Shown here: positions 38,602-47,136 of the stretch, one piece after another
Position numbering within the stretch: the stretch's first letter is position 1
How the letters are laid out: the number at the start of each line of letters is the position of its first letter
Assembly: GCF_013341275.1 (NCBI RefSeq)
Contig: NZ_CP054476.1
Coordinates: 496,001-560,000, forward strand
Origin: Methyloligella sp. GL2
GTDB taxonomy: Bacteria > Pseudomonadota > Alphaproteobacteria > Rhizobiales > Methyloligellaceae
Reading direction: 5' to 3'
Length of the DNA: 64,000 nt
Translations under genes and position numbers: made by a program
The notes under the pieces: generated by a model
What the model was told of the DNA's origin: nothing
Seen by the model: the letters and a program-made list of their open reading frames with translations, nothing else
The model's database searches: none

Positions 38602-38784
38602 CTATGCGTACTGGATCAGCTTCCACACGACCGCCTTGTTGGCGTACGGGGGCATCCGATTTCCCCTGGCGATCGGAGCGGTGGTGCTCGGATTGCCGAC
38701 GACCTTCCAAACACCGCTCTCAGGACAGGTTTCCCCGGTACGAGCGAGCGTTCCGATCGGCGCGCGATTGCGAGTCATAGTCAT
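38602..38784 (-). CDS. 60-residue protein of unknown function, divergent from the XRE-ImmA pair
   Basis: This small soluble protein starts MTMTRNRAPIGTLARTGETC and continues with CPESGVWKVVGNPSTTAPIA, then RGNRMPPYANKAVVWKLIQY. The two-strand, Pro/Gly-rich pattern looks like a small folded domain rather than a random frame. AAGGA lies 8 nt before the ATG, and a TTGACA-N16-TATCCT promoter is readable upstream on the minus strand. I have a sense of seeing CPESGVW...MPPY proteins elsewhere but cannot name a family. It may be the effector controlled by the adjacent repressor. Confidence 0.7.
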   Translation of the reverse strand: MTMTRNRAPIGTLARTGETCPESGVWKVVGNPSTTAPIARGNRMPPYANKAVVWKLIQYA

Positions 38785-38838
38785 GAGAAAAGTCCTTCTT
38801 TGGTTACCTTCTGTCCTTCTTGAGCAGACATTATCGTA

Positions 38839-38902
38839 AGGATATATCGGCCGAACCGTTTGTCAACCCTTGCCGTACGAAAACGTATAATTGCATCGTA
38901 CG
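38839..38902. promoter_or_regulatory. Divergent promoter/operator of the XRE-ImmA module
   Basis: CGTACGA (38874-38880) and TCGTACG (38896-38902) form a perfect 7-bp inverted repeat with a 15-nt spacer. A TATAAT (38886-38891) for the rightward XRE gene sits between the half-sites. Leftward, TTGACA (38866-38861) and TATCCT (38844-38839) are spaced by 16 bp. A repressor bound here could block both directions. Confidence 0.55.
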
Positions 38903-38937
38903 CGCATTGTCGTTAATCTGGAACAGTAGGAGGCGCT

Positions 38938-39261
38938 ATGTCCCTCTCCACGAAGCTGAAAGAGCTTCGAATCAAGAACAACCTATCGTTACAAGAACTC
39001 GCTGACAGTGTCGGAGCTTCTAAAGCCCATATTTGGGAGCTTGAGACGGGACGAAGCAAGAATCCATCTGTAGATCTCGTGAGGCGAATTTCAGAAAGGT
39101 TTAAGATAACGGTTTCCGAGCTGCTCGGGGAGAGCCCACAAGGTACTGAAGAAGATCAAGATATTGTAGCGATGTATCGGGAGTTAAAGGAGTTGGAGGA
39201 GGTCGATCGGGAAACGATTCGACTTTTGATGGAGCGGTTGAGAGCGCTTAAGAAGGGATAG
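38938..39261 (+). CDS. XRE-family helix-turn-helix repressor
   Basis: This 107-residue protein has the HTH in residues 4-65: LKELRIKNNLSLQELADSVG, then ASKAHIWELETGRSKNPSVD, then ISERFKITVSELLGE. A charged C-terminal helix (about 70-107) probably dimerises. AGGAGG lies 5 nt before the ATG. It sits 4 bp upstream of the ImmA-like gene, as in phage and ICE repressor/antirepressor pairs. Base use is lower in GC than in the surrounding core genes. Confidence 0.9.
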   Translation: MSLSTKLKELRIKNNLSLQELADSVGASKAHIWELETGRSKNPSVDLVRRISERFKITVSELLGESPQGTEEDQDIVAMYRELKELEEVDRETIRLLMERLRALKKG

Positions 39262-39265
39262 GTCT

Positions 39266-40156
39266 GTGGGCATCAGCAGGATCGATCTAGCGGATAAGGG
39301 CTCACCAGAGGCGCTGGTGACCACGATCCTGAGGCTGGAGCCGGAATTGCCCCTACCAATCCCCGTAGAAGATCTGTGTAGCCAGCTAGATATCGAATCG
39401 ATTCAGCGCTTGGATACCGACGGTTTTGAAGGCGGCCTAATCACGGATCTTGAAAGGAGTGCGGGCATTGTACTCGTGAGGGACGGGGTTCCTTTGTCTA
39501 GGCGTCGTTTCACCATCGGCCATGAGCTTGGGCACTTTCTTGTCCCCACCCACATGCCAAATGAGGAGGGACGTTTCCTTTGTTCTCGGAGGGACATGCG
39601 CTTGTTCAGCGCTCGGGAAAGCAACCGTCGAGCGCGAATGGAAGTCGAGGCGAACCGATTTTCCGCTCTACTGCTGATGCCGCCTCCCTACTTGAGGCGA
39701 TCCATTGGCAAAGACCCAAATATCGAAGAGGTTTTTGAACTCTCTAGCCAGTATCTAGTAAGTAAGGAAGCGATGGCTCGGTCGTATGCGGAATACCACC
39801 CAGAACATGTTGCGTTTGTGGTGGTCCAGCATGGTCGCGTACTCAGGGTCTACAAGCCTAGGAAATTCCCATTCATTACTGCACGCCGAGAGATGCCGGT
39901 GCCCAGCGGCTCGATATTTCATAAGGTCGTGTCTACGGGTTCGGCGCCGAGCCAAGTTGACTCATGTTACGCAGATACTTGGATTGACGTTGAGCGTGGA
40001 GCTCCCGCACCGGCGCTGTATGAACAGGTCTGTCTACAGGCCAAAGGATTCGCTCTGATCATGCTTTGGCTTGAGCAGGCTGAAGAAGATGAAAGAGATG
40101 ATGAGCGAACTGCCAAGCAGCGCTGGAAAGACCGAATAAGCGCACGGTTCGTGTGA
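39266..40156 (+). CDS. ImmA/IrrE-type metallopeptidase
   Basis: This 296-residue protein carries the zinc motif RFTIGHELGHFLVP (His86-Glu87, His90) and the downstream ligand segment EVEANRFSALLLMP (Glu126/128), both typical of ImmA/IrrE. The C-terminal 130 residues are extra and of unknown function. In known systems such a peptidase cleaves its partner XRE repressor after DNA damage or another signal. The GTG start lies 4 bp after the XRE stop, with AAGGG upstream. The two are almost certainly one transcript. Confidence 0.9.
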   Translation: MGISRIDLADKGSPEALVTTILRLEPELPLPIPVEDLCSQLDIESIQRLDTDGFEGGLITDLERSAGIVLVRDGVPLSRRRFTIGHELGHFLVPTHMPNEEGRFLCSRRDMRLFSARESNRRARMEVEANRFSALLLMPPPYLRRSIGKDPNIEEVFELSSQYLVSKEAMARSYAEYHPEHVAFVVVQHGRVLRVYKPRKFPFITARREMPVPSGSIFHKVVSTGSAPSQVDSCYADTWIDVERGAPAPALYEQVCLQAKGFALIMLWLEQAEEDERDDERTAKQRWKDRISARFV

Positions 40157-40247
40157 TTGCGATAGGCGTCGGCGTTTCACCCGAATGTGAGGCCGCGCGC
40201 TTGGCTTGTGACCCTATGTGAGCGGATGCTGCGGCAGTATGGTCGGC

Positions 40248-41003
40248 ATGACCTATCGCACCATCTTCGCCCTCATCGTCTTCGTCTGCATGGTCGCAGG
40301 CGCTGGCCTCACCGCCGGGTTCGCCGATACGAGCCGGCAAGGCAGCAAGCCCGTGCTGGAGCTGTTCACCAGCCAGGGCTGCTCCTCCTGCCCGCCGGCG
40401 GACAAGCTGCTTGGCCGCTATGCGGCGCGCGGCGACGTGCTGGCGCTGTCCTATTCCGTCGACTACTGGGATTATCTCGGCTGGAAGGACACGCTGGGCA
40501 GCCCGGAGAACAGCGCTCGGCAGCGGGCTTACGCGCAGGCGCGCGGCGATAGCCGGGTGTATACGCCGCAGATCGTCGCCGATGGGCTGTTCCACGCCGT
40601 GGGCAGCAACGACGCCGAGGTGCGCGGCGCGATGCGAAGTGCCGAAGACAAGCTCGCTGGTGACAAGGTGCCGGTCTCGCTTCATGCGGCCGGGGATAAG
40701 ATCGCGATCGATGTCGGCGCCGCGCCCGGCGGGGCAGAGATCCGTCACGCCACGGTGTGGATCGGCACGGCGAAGAGCCTGCAGAACGTGGTGATCAAGC
40801 GCGGCGAGAACCGCGGCCGCACCATCGCCTATCACAACAATGTCCGCAGCCTCGCCAAGGCCGGCACTTGGACCGGCAAGCCGCTGCGTCTGGAGGTTTC
40901 GGCCGCCAAGCTGCGGCAGGCGGGCGGCGACCGCGTCTTCGCGCTGCTGCAGCAGGGCAGCACGGGGCCGATCTTCGGCGCCGCGGAGCTCTCCGGGTTT
41001 TAG
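40248..41003 (+). CDS. DUF1223 secreted thioredoxin-like protein
   Basis: This 251-residue protein has a signal peptide (MTYRTIFALIVFVCMVAGAG, cleaved near GFA) and the DUF1223 hallmark VLELFTSQGCSSCPPADKLL with Cys45-x2-Cys48. SYSVDYWDYLGWKDTLGSPE and YTPQIVADG follow. The fold is thioredoxin-like and the protein is expected in the periplasm. Its function is unknown. Starts at 40239 or 40248 are both possible. It lies just beyond the foreign-looking XRE-ImmA island. Confidence 0.85.
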   Translation: MTYRTIFALIVFVCMVAGAGLTAGFADTSRQGSKPVLELFTSQGCSSCPPADKLLGRYAARGDVLALSYSVDYWDYLGWKDTLGSPENSARQRAYAQARGDSRVYTPQIVADGLFHAVGSNDAEVRGAMRSAEDKLAGDKVPVSLHAAGDKIAIDVGAAPGGAEIRHATVWIGTAKSLQNVVIKRGENRGRTIAYHNNVRSLAKAGTWTGKPLRLEVSAAKLRQAGGDRVFALLQQGSTGPIFGAAELSGF

Positions 41004-41020
41004 GCGGGCTTCAACATTGC

Positions 41021-41119
41021 CGTCATTGCCGGGCTTGTCCCGGCAATCCATGAACACCTGCCTCTATTACATCGCTCAGACTGTGGTCATGGATGCCCGG
41101 CACAAGGCCGGGCATGACG
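41021..41119. repeat. Pair of family C palindromes
   Basis: Copy one has ATTGCCGGG (41025-41033) / CCCGGCAAT (41039-41047). Copy two has ATGCCCGG (41093-41100) / CCGGGCAT (41108-41115) in opposite orientation. They are separated by about 36 bp. This is the dispersed GTCATTGCCGGG-type repeat common in Hyphomicrobiales. Confidence 0.8.
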
Positions 41120-41194
41120 CCGGTATTGGATCTCCGGACTTTCCGACGATCGATGGCAATGACGCGTGAGAAGTTGAGCCCAGACCATCCCCCC

Positions 41195-41352
41195 AAAGCA
41201 AAAGCGGGCCGGCGAACCGACCCGCTTGAGCATTCGCTGGGAGGAGCGAATGGAGAGAGAAATGAAGTTGGCCCGGTCTTGAGATGAAGACCCCGGGGGG
41301 GCTGGGGGGCTGAGATACCGAAGCCTTACCAAGACCGGGCCGAGAGGCAACG
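41195..41352 (-). ncRNA. Predicted small RNA with a CCUCCC hairpin loop and terminator
   Basis: Read on the minus strand there are three stems in series. First is a long arm, GGCCCGGTCTTG (41341-41330) with CAAGACCGGGCC (41281-41270). Second is a perfect 8-bp hairpin, CATTCGCT/AGCGAATG (41252-41231), with loop CCTCCC. Third is an 11-bp terminator stem, AAGCGGGTCGG/CCGGCCCGCTT, with a TTCG loop (41227-41202) followed by a T-rich tail. A TATGAT -10 lies at 41364-41359, giving a transcript of about 150-160 nt. The CCUCCC loop resembles anti-Shine-Dalgarno loops of alphaproteobacterial sRNAs. The 510-bp gap 41004-41513 holds no protein gene. Confidence 0.65.
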
Positions 41353-41513
41353 ATAGTGATCATACGAGTTTTTGGGGCGGGCCAACGGCTGAACTGGGGC
41401 AACACTGTGATTTATATTACAATTTGTTACAGGTCCGGGTTCGCGTGAGATTGGCTTGTCAGAGGCGGCTTTGATCGGCATCATGACAGTTCGGCTACAA
41501 GGGGTTTTCCAGC

Positions 41514-41897
41514 TTGAGCGATTCCAGCGCAACGATCCTGCCGCTTCGCAATTCCACCGGCGGCACCTGGTCCATCGACGGTGCAGCCACAAGACCTCCG
41601 GAAATTTCCTTCAACCGCCGCGAGCTCTCTCAGATCCTCAATGTCTATGGCCGCAAGGTCGCAAGCGGCGAGTGGCGCGACTACGCCATCGACTGCCTGC
41701 GCGACAAGGCGGTGTTCTGCGTGTTCCGGCGCGCCTCCGAGCATCCGCTCTACCGCATCGAGAAGACGCCGAAGCTGGCGCGGCGCCAGGGCGCCTACAG
41801 CGTGGTCGGCGCGAGCGGACATATTCTGAAACGCGGTCACGATCTCCGGCGCGTGCTGACGGCCCTGGATAAGGGGCTGCGCCTGGTGGAGGGGTAG
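41514..41897 (+). CDS. DUF2794 family protein
   Basis: This 127-residue protein matches the alphaproteobacterial DUF2794 family: ISFNRRELSQILNVYGRKVA, SGEWRDYAIDCLRDKAVFCV and YRIEKTPKLARRQGAYSVVG. The start is TTG with AAGGGG about 9 nt upstream. It is small, basic and cytosolic; the function is unknown. It is flanked on both sides by paired family C palindromes. Confidence 0.85.
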   Translation: MSDSSATILPLRNSTGGTWSIDGAATRPPEISFNRRELSQILNVYGRKVASGEWRDYAIDCLRDKAVFCVFRRASEHPLYRIEKTPKLARRQGAYSVVGASGHILKRGHDLRRVLTALDKGLRLVEG

Positions 41898-41924
41898 GCG
41901 CCTCTCGGCATTTTCGAAATCGTC

Positions 41925-42049
41925 GTCATGCCCGGACTTGATCCGGGCATCCATGCCGTTACAGCGCAGCGAGCGCCGTGTGTTCGATAGTCTCGAGCGT
42001 TTGCCGAGAGGTCAGGGAATGGATTGCCGGGTCAAGCCCGGCAATGACG
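41925..42049. repeat. Pair of family C palindromes
   Basis: Copy one (41925-41955) has ATGCCCGGA/TCCGGGCAT. Copy two (42018-42049) has ATTGCCGGG/CCCGGCAAT in the opposite orientation. The arrangement mirrors the pair at 41021-41119, on the other side of the sRNA candidate and the DUF2794 gene. Confidence 0.8.
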
Positions 42050-42058
42050 AAGGTGAAT

Positions 42059-42092
42059 GAAAAAAGCCCCGGGCGATGGCCCGGGGCTCTTT
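42059..42092 (-). terminator. Rho-independent terminator of the Bax-inhibitor-like gene
   Basis: AGCCCCGGGC (42065-42074) pairs perfectly with GCCCGGGGCT (42079-42088) around GATG. On the minus strand TTTTTT follows the stem. A family A repeat (42099-42128) lies between it and the gene. Confidence 0.85.
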
Positions 42093-42098
42093 GTATTT

Positions 42099-42128
42099 GC
42101 GCTATCGGCCTCTGGCCTACGTGAGCGC
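42099..42128 (-). repeat. Family A palindromic repeat, single copy
   Basis: Read on the minus strand, GCGCTCACGTAGGCCAGAGG then CCGATAGCGC keeps the family frame with inner stem GGCC/GGCC. It lies just beyond the 3' end of the Bax-inhibitor-like gene and before its terminator. Confidence 0.85.
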
Positions 42129-42133
42129 TTGGA

Positions 42134-42889
42134 CTAGCGGCGGTCGCCGAAGAGCTGGAGCAGCATCATGAACAGGTTGATGAAGTCCAGATAGAGCCGA
42201 AGCGCGCCCATGATGGCCTTGCGGCCGGCAACCAGGGTGCTGTCGCCCTCGTAATACATCTCCTTGATCTGCTGGGTGTCGTAGGCGGTAAGGCCTGCGA
42301 AGACCAGAACGCCGATCACGGAGACGGCGAATTGCAGCGCCGTGGAGCCGATGAACAGGTTCACCAGCGAGGCCAGGACGATGCCGATCAGGCCCATGAA
42401 CAGGAACGAGCCCCAGCCGGAAATATCGCGGCTGGTGGTGTAGCCCCACAGGCTCAGTGCGCCGAACGACGCGGCGGTGATGAAGAACACCTGCGCGATG
42501 CTGGCGCCGGCATAGACCAGGAAGATGGACGAAATCGATGCGCCCATCAGTGCCGAGAAGCCCCAGAAGGCGGCCTGCGCGGCGCCGAGGCTCATGCGCT
42601 GGATGCCCATGGAGAGCACGAAGACCATCGCCAGGGGCGAGAAGATCAGCACCCAGCGAAAGGCGCTGGCGAAGATGAAGTTGCCGAACGCGGTAAGCTG
42701 CAGGGCGGTGCCGGTGTCGACGACGGCGAAGGAGTAGACCAGATAGGCGACGACGCCGGTGATGCCGACGCCAAGGGCCATGTAGTTGTAGACGCGCAGC
42801 ATATAGGCGCGCAGGCCCTGGTCGATGGCTCCCGCTTCCGCCCGGCCTACGGTGCGCGGTTGTGCGTAGCGTTGATCAAGATCGGCCAT
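42134..42889 (-). CDS. Bax inhibitor-1/YccA family membrane protein
   Basis: This 251-residue protein has seven predicted helices. The family signature GLTAYDTQQIKEMYYEGD followed by ALRLYLDFINLFMMLLQLFG lies near the C-terminus. The start MADLDQRYAQ at 42889 has AAAGGA about 12 nt upstream. Relatives include TMBIM calcium-leak proteins and the FtsH-linked YccA. The exact role here is unknown. Confidence 0.92.
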   Translation of the reverse strand: MADLDQRYAQPRTVGRAEAGAIDQGLRAYMLRVYNYMALGVGITGVVAYLVYSFAVVDTGTALQLTAFGNFIFASAFRWVLIFSPLAMVFVLSMGIQRMSLGAAQAAFWGFSALMGASISSIFLVYAGASIAQVFFITAASFGALSLWGYTTSRDISGWGSFLFMGLIGIVLASLVNLFIGSTALQFAVSVIGVLVFAGLTAYDTQQIKEMYYEGDSTLVAGRKAIMGALRLYLDFINLFMMLLQLFGDRR

Positions 42890-43057
42890 AGATTGCGTTT
42901 TCCTTTCAGCCTTGAAAATGCCCAGGGTCGGGCGTGCCGTTGAACGGGTAGACATAGCTTTGCCGGTAATATGGGGATGAAAGTCAACAACCGCAAGACG
43001 GTGCGTAGCAAAGCCTACGCGGGCTGCTTGGCGGTGAAATGAGGGTGCCGGCGAGGC

Positions 43058-45628
43058 TTATTCGGCGCGCAAATACGGTGCCGCCTTGACCGAGAGCACC
43101 CGCCAGGTGGCGATGGCGCCGAGCCCCAGAACCAGAGCCAGGGCGAGAGCCACAGTGCCGAAGGCATCGAGGCCGGAAAAGCGGAAGGGGATGTCGAAGG
43201 CAAAAGTCGCCAGCAGGAAGGCGATCAGCGTGGCGAGCAGCACCGCGGCGATGGCGACCGCCGCGCCGAGGCTTGCGAATTCGATCAGCTCGGCACTGAC
43301 GATGCGGCGCCGGCTTGCACCCAAGGTCTTGTAAAGCACGGCGAGATATTTGCGCCGCTCCTGGCCCGAGGCGATGGCGCCGGCAAGCACCACCACGCCG
43401 ATGGCCAGGGTGAGCCCGGCGGTGACCTTGATCGCGGTCATCACCTTGGCCAGCAGGGCTTGGGCGGCCTTCACCACATCGCCCACCTTGACGGCGGTCA
43501 CCAGGGGGAAGCGCTCGGCGAGGGCCTGGATCAGCCTGCCTTCGGTCTTGCCGTCCGTGCTTTCGGGAAGCTCCAGCGTGGCCAAGGTGCGATGGGGCAC
43601 GCCTTGCAGCGTGCTCGGCGGGAACACCATGATGAAGTTGATGGCGAGCGACTCCCAATCGATGCGGCGGAGGCTGGCAATGCGCGCTTCGATATTCCGC
43701 CCCAGGATGTTGACGGTGACGAGGTCGCCGAGCTCCAGGCCCAAGCCCTTCGCGGCGCGGTCGTCGAAGGAGACCAGCGGCGGGCCGTCGTAGCCCTTGT
43801 CCCACCATTTGCCGGCGACGATTTCGGAGGCTTGCGGCACGCTGTCGGTGTAGGTGAGGCCACGATCGCCGCTGATCACCCATTGATAGTCGGGCGCGGC
43901 GTCGATCTCGTCGATACTCCGCCCGTTCAGCGCAACGATACGGCCGCGCAGCATCGGCGCGTCGTTGAGCGTCGCCTCCGGGTCCACCGATTTTACGGTC
44001 TGTTTGAAGGCGTCGAGATCCTTCGGGTCGAGATCGAGGAAGTAATAGGCCGGCGCCTTCATGCTGAGATCGCCTTCCAGCTCGGCGATCAGCGAGCGAT
44101 TGATCAGGGCGACGGCGACCAGCAGGCCGAGACCGAGGCCCAGAGAGAGGGCGACGGCGCGGGAGAGGGAGCCGGGGCCGGCGATGCTGGCGAGCGCCAG
44201 GGCTGGCGCACCGCGCATGCGGCCGCGCAACAGGCCCGCGATTTTCTGCAAGCCCCAGCCGATGGCGAGAAAGACCAGAAAGCCGATAAGGATGCCGAGG
44301 CAGATCCAGGCGGTGATCAGCGGTTCGGTGGAGCTGACAATAGCGAGGCCGAACAGGGCGAGACCGGCAGCGGCGGAGGCGGCGGCAAAGCCCCAAGCGG
44401 TGTGATAGGGCTCATCGCCGGCGATCTGGGCGCGCATCAGGACCGCGGGCGGCACGGCGCTGGCGTGGCCCAAGGGCCAGAGCACGAACAGCGCCATGGT
44501 GAGAAGGCCGGCGCCGGCGGCAACCAGCAGCGGCATGGCATGGGGCGCCACCTGCAGCTTCAGCGGCAAGGCATCGCCATAGAGGGCGGAGAGGATCGCC
44601 GGCGTCGCGGCGCCAAGACACAAGCCGACGAGAATGCCCAGCGCGGTGAGCATCAGGGCTTGCAGCAGATAGATGGTGAGCACCAGGCGCGAGGAGGCGC
44701 CGAGGCTCTTGAAGATGGCGATCACCGTCCGCTTCTTGGTCATATAGGCGTGGATGGCGTTGCCGACGCCAATGCCGCCGAGCAGCAGAGCGGTGAGGCC
44801 GACCAGGCCGATGAACTGGGTGAAGCGGTGTGCGTCGCGGCGAAGGCTCGGTGCGGGATCGGTCCAGTCGTTCACCGCAAAGCCGCTTTCGGGGAAGGCG
44901 CGCTGCACCGCCTGCTTGGCCTCGGCGAGGGCTTCCTTGTCGGCGCCGAGATCGTTCGGCAGCGCCACGCGATAGATCCAGCGCACCAGGCTGCCGGGCT
45001 GGATCAGCTTGGTCTTCTCCAGCGTGTCGAGGGAGAGAAGCACGCGCGGGCCATAGGCCAGGCGGTCGGCGAGGCGGTCGGGCTGCTCGCCCAGCACGCC
45101 GGCGATGGTCACCTTGGTGTCGCCGAGTTGGATGGTGTCGCCGGGCTTCAGATCGAGCCGGTCGAGAAGCGTCTGCTCGACCAGCACTTGCCCGGGCTTG
45201 CGCCAGGCGTTCCCGGCGTCCTTCGGTTTCAGCACGCCGACCTCGCCGTAAAGCGGGAAGGCACTATCGACGGCCTTCAGCTCGACCAGCGCGCTATTGC
45301 GGTCTTCGGAACGGGCCATAGCGCGCAGGCTGGCTGACTCGCTCACCCGGCCGAGCTTATCGAGGGCGGTTCGTTCGTCGGGCGCGATCCGCCGATGCAC
45401 CCGCTCGAATGAGAGGTCGCCGCCGACCAGAATGCGGCCGCTATCGGCCAAAGCGCCGTCGAAGGCGGCGGCCAGCGAACCGATGGCGGCGATGGCGGCA
45501 ACGCCGAGCGCGATGCAGACGACGAAGATGATGAGGCCGCTAGCGCCGGTGCGCAGTTCGCGCAGGGCGATTTTCAATGCCAGGCCGAGATCGGCCTTGC
45601 CCGCTTGCGGTGTCGCCTTGCCCGTCAA
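43058..45628 (-). CDS. ABC transporter permease of the YbbP/FtsX-like type
   Basis: This 856-residue inner-membrane protein has two FtsX-type modules with about ten helices: [20 protein letters not shown] at the start, [20 protein letters not shown] and [19 protein letters not shown] in the middle, and [20 protein letters not shown] near the end. Large periplasmic loops lie between. It overlaps its ATPase gene by 4 nt. With the ATPase and the divergent tesA gene it reproduces the ybbA-ybbP-tesA group known in E. coli, whose transported substrate is unsettled (lipid or lipoprotein release is suggested). Confidence 0.9.
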   Translation of the reverse strand: MTGKATPQAGKADLGLALKIALRELRTGASGLIIFVVCIALGVAAIAAIGSLAAAFDGALADSGRILVGGDLSFERVHRRIAPDERTALDKLGRVSESASLRAMARSEDRNSALVELKAVDSAFPLYGEVGVLKPKDAGNAWRKPGQVLVEQTLLDRLDLKPGDTIQLGDTKVTIAGVLGEQPDRLADRLAYGPRVLLSLDTLEKTKLIQPGSLVRWIYRVALPNDLGADKEALAEAKQAVQRAFPESGFAVNDWTDPAPSLRRDAHRFTQFIGLVGLTALLLGGIGVGNAIHAYMTKKRTVIAIFKSLGASSRLVLTIYLLQALMLTALGILVGLCLGAATPAILSALYGDALPLKLQVAPHAMPLLVAAGAGLLTMALFVLWPLGHASAVPPAVLMRAQIAGDEPYHTAWGFAAASAAAGLALFGLAIVSSTEPLITAWICLGILIGFLVFLAIGWGLQKIAGLLRGRMRGAPALALASIAGPGSLSRAVALSLGLGLGLLVAVALINRSLIAELEGDLSMKAPAYYFLDLDPKDLDAFKQTVKSVDPEATLNDAPMLRGRIVALNGRSIDEIDAAPDYQWVISGDRGLTYTDSVPQASEIVAGKWWDKGYDGPPLVSFDDRAAKGLGLELGDLVTVNILGRNIEARIASLRRIDWESLAINFIMVFPPSTLQGVPHRTLATLELPESTDGKTEGRLIQALAERFPLVTAVKVGDVVKAAQALLAKVMTAIKVTAGLTLAIGVVVLAGAIASGQERRKYLAVLYKTLGASRRRIVSAELIEFASLGAAVAIAAVLLATLIAFLLATFAFDIPFRFSGLDAFGTVALALALVLGLGAIATWRVLSVKAAPYLRAE

Positions 45629-46347
45629 GAGGCCGCCGCCTCTGCCGCCTTCGCGGTCTCGTCATCGACGATGCGCCCGTCGGCGAGATTGACGATACGG
45701 CCGCAGCGTTCGGCAAGGGCGCGGTCATGGGTGATGAGGAGCAGCGTCGCGCCGGTGCGCTTCTGTAGGGCGAAGAGAAGATCCATCACCTGCACGCCGG
45801 TCTTCTGGTCGAGATTGCCGGTGGGCTCGTCGGCGAGGATCAGCTCGGGGCTGGCCACCATGGCGCGGGCCAGGGCCACGCGCTGCTTCTCGCCGCCGGA
45901 GAGCTGGGCCGGAAAATGCGACTGGCGATGGGACAGGCCGACCTCGACGAGCGCCTCCTTGGCCACGGAAAAGGCATCTTCCCGGCCGAGAAATTCCAGC
46001 GGCAAGGCGACATTTTCAAGCGCCGTCATGGTGGGAACCAGATGGAAGGCCTGGAACACGATACCGATCTCGGTGGCGCGTAGCTTGGCGAGCTGGTCCT
46101 CGCTCAAGGGGCCGAGCTCGGTGCCGCCGATGGCGACCTTGCCGGAGGTGGCTTTCTCCAGCCCGGCCATGACCATGAGCAAGGTGGATTTGCCGGAGCC
46201 GCTGGGGCCGACAATGGCGAGGGTCTCGCCGGCGGCGACGTCGAGGTCGATGCCGCGCAGGATATCGACGGGGCCGGCCCGGCTCGGCAAGGTGACTTGC
46301 ACGTCCTCAAGGGCGATGGCGGCGGGCGCTTTGTAGCTTTGGTCCAT
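45625..46347 (-). CDS. ABC transporter ATP-binding protein of the YbbA/LolD type
   Basis: This 240-residue ATPase has Walker [19 protein letters not shown], signature [17 protein letters not shown], Walker [13 protein letters not shown], and H-loop LLLITHD. The start [10 protein letters not shown] at 46347 fits family length; the open frame extends to 46407. It pairs with the permease downstream through a 4-nt overlap. Confidence 0.92.
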   Translation of the reverse strand: MDQSYKAPAAIALEDVQVTLPSRAGPVDILRGIDLDVAAGETLAIVGPSGSGKSTLLMVMAGLEKATSGKVAIGGTELGPLSEDQLAKLRATEIGIVFQAFHLVPTMTALENVALPLEFLGREDAFSVAKEALVEVGLSHRQSHFPAQLSGGEKQRVALARAMVASPELILADEPTGNLDQKTGVQVMDLLFALQKRTGATLLLITHDRALAERCGRIVNLADGRIVDDETAKAAEAAAS

Positions 46348-46433
46348 AGATGCGCTGTGGTTCAAATCGTTGCGGCACTGGCTGACAGATGGCGGGCCGG
46401 GTTGCAATAGAGAAGGTGAAAGAGGTCAAAAAC

Positions 46434-47114
46434 ATGAAGTCTCGTTTCGCGCTTTCTGTCGCATGCGCCGCCTGGTTGGCGCTCTCCGCCGTGCCGTTCG
46501 CTGCGCGGGCGGATGACGCCAAGCCGGTGATCGTGGCGTTCGGCGACAGCCTGACGGCCGGGTATCAGCTGCCAGAGCGCGACGCGTTCCCGGCGCAGCT
46601 GCAGGCGGCGCTGGAGGCGAAAGGCCAGGCGGTGGAGGTGACCAATGCGGGGGTTTCGGGCGATACCTCGTCCGGCGGGCTGGAGCGGTTCGACTGGTCG
46701 GTGCCCGAGAGTGCCGACGCGGTGATCCTGGAGCTCGGCGCCAACGATGCGTTACGCGGGCTGTCGCCGGCGGAGACCGAGAAGGCGCTGTCGGCGATCA
46801 TCGAGAAGGCGAAGGCGCGGAACTTGCCGGTGCTGCTCGCCGGCATGGAGGCGCCGCGCAATCTCGGCAAAGACTATGTCGGCGAATTTCACGCCATCTA
46901 TCCGGCGCTTGCTAAGAAGTACGATGTGATCCTCTACCCGTTCTTTCTCGACGGGGTGGCGCTGGACGAGGCCCTGACCCTGCCGGACGGGATGCATCCC
47001 AATGCCGACGGCGTTGCCCGCATCGTGCAGGGCATCCTGCCGAAGGTGGAGCAGCTTCTGGCTGAGGTGGAGGGGAATAAATCCGCTGAGGCGCCGTCTT
47101 CGCCGAAACTCTAA
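46434..47114 (+). CDS. tesA: Periplasmic SGNH esterase/lysophospholipase TesA
   Basis: This 226-residue enzyme has a signal peptide (MKSRFALSVACAAWLALSAV, cleaved near ARA). The SGNH blocks are in order: GDSLTAGYQLP (catalytic Ser), GVSGDTSSGGL, GANDALRGL and DGMHPNADG (Asp/His). It hydrolyses acyl-CoA, aryl esters or lysophospholipids in relatives. GAGG lies 8 nt before the ATG. It is divergent from the YbbA-type ATPase, the classic neighbourhood. Confidence 0.94.
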   Translation: MKSRFALSVACAAWLALSAVPFAARADDAKPVIVAFGDSLTAGYQLPERDAFPAQLQAALEAKGQAVEVTNAGVSGDTSSGGLERFDWSVPESADAVILELGANDALRGLSPAETEKALSAIIEKAKARNLPVLLAGMEAPRNLGKDYVGEFHAIYPALAKKYDVILYPFFLDGVALDEALTLPDGMHPNADGVARIVQGILPKVEQLLAEVEGNKSAEAPSSPKL

Positions 47115-47136
47115 CGGCGCCTCCAAAGCCTAGGGC

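Noticed and set aside
41250-41282. Short plus-strand leader peptide (about 10 codons) in the sRNA gap
   Set aside because: It has a GGGAGGAG just upstream, but that sequence is explained as the loop of the minus-strand sRNA hairpin, and no regulated gene follows closely.
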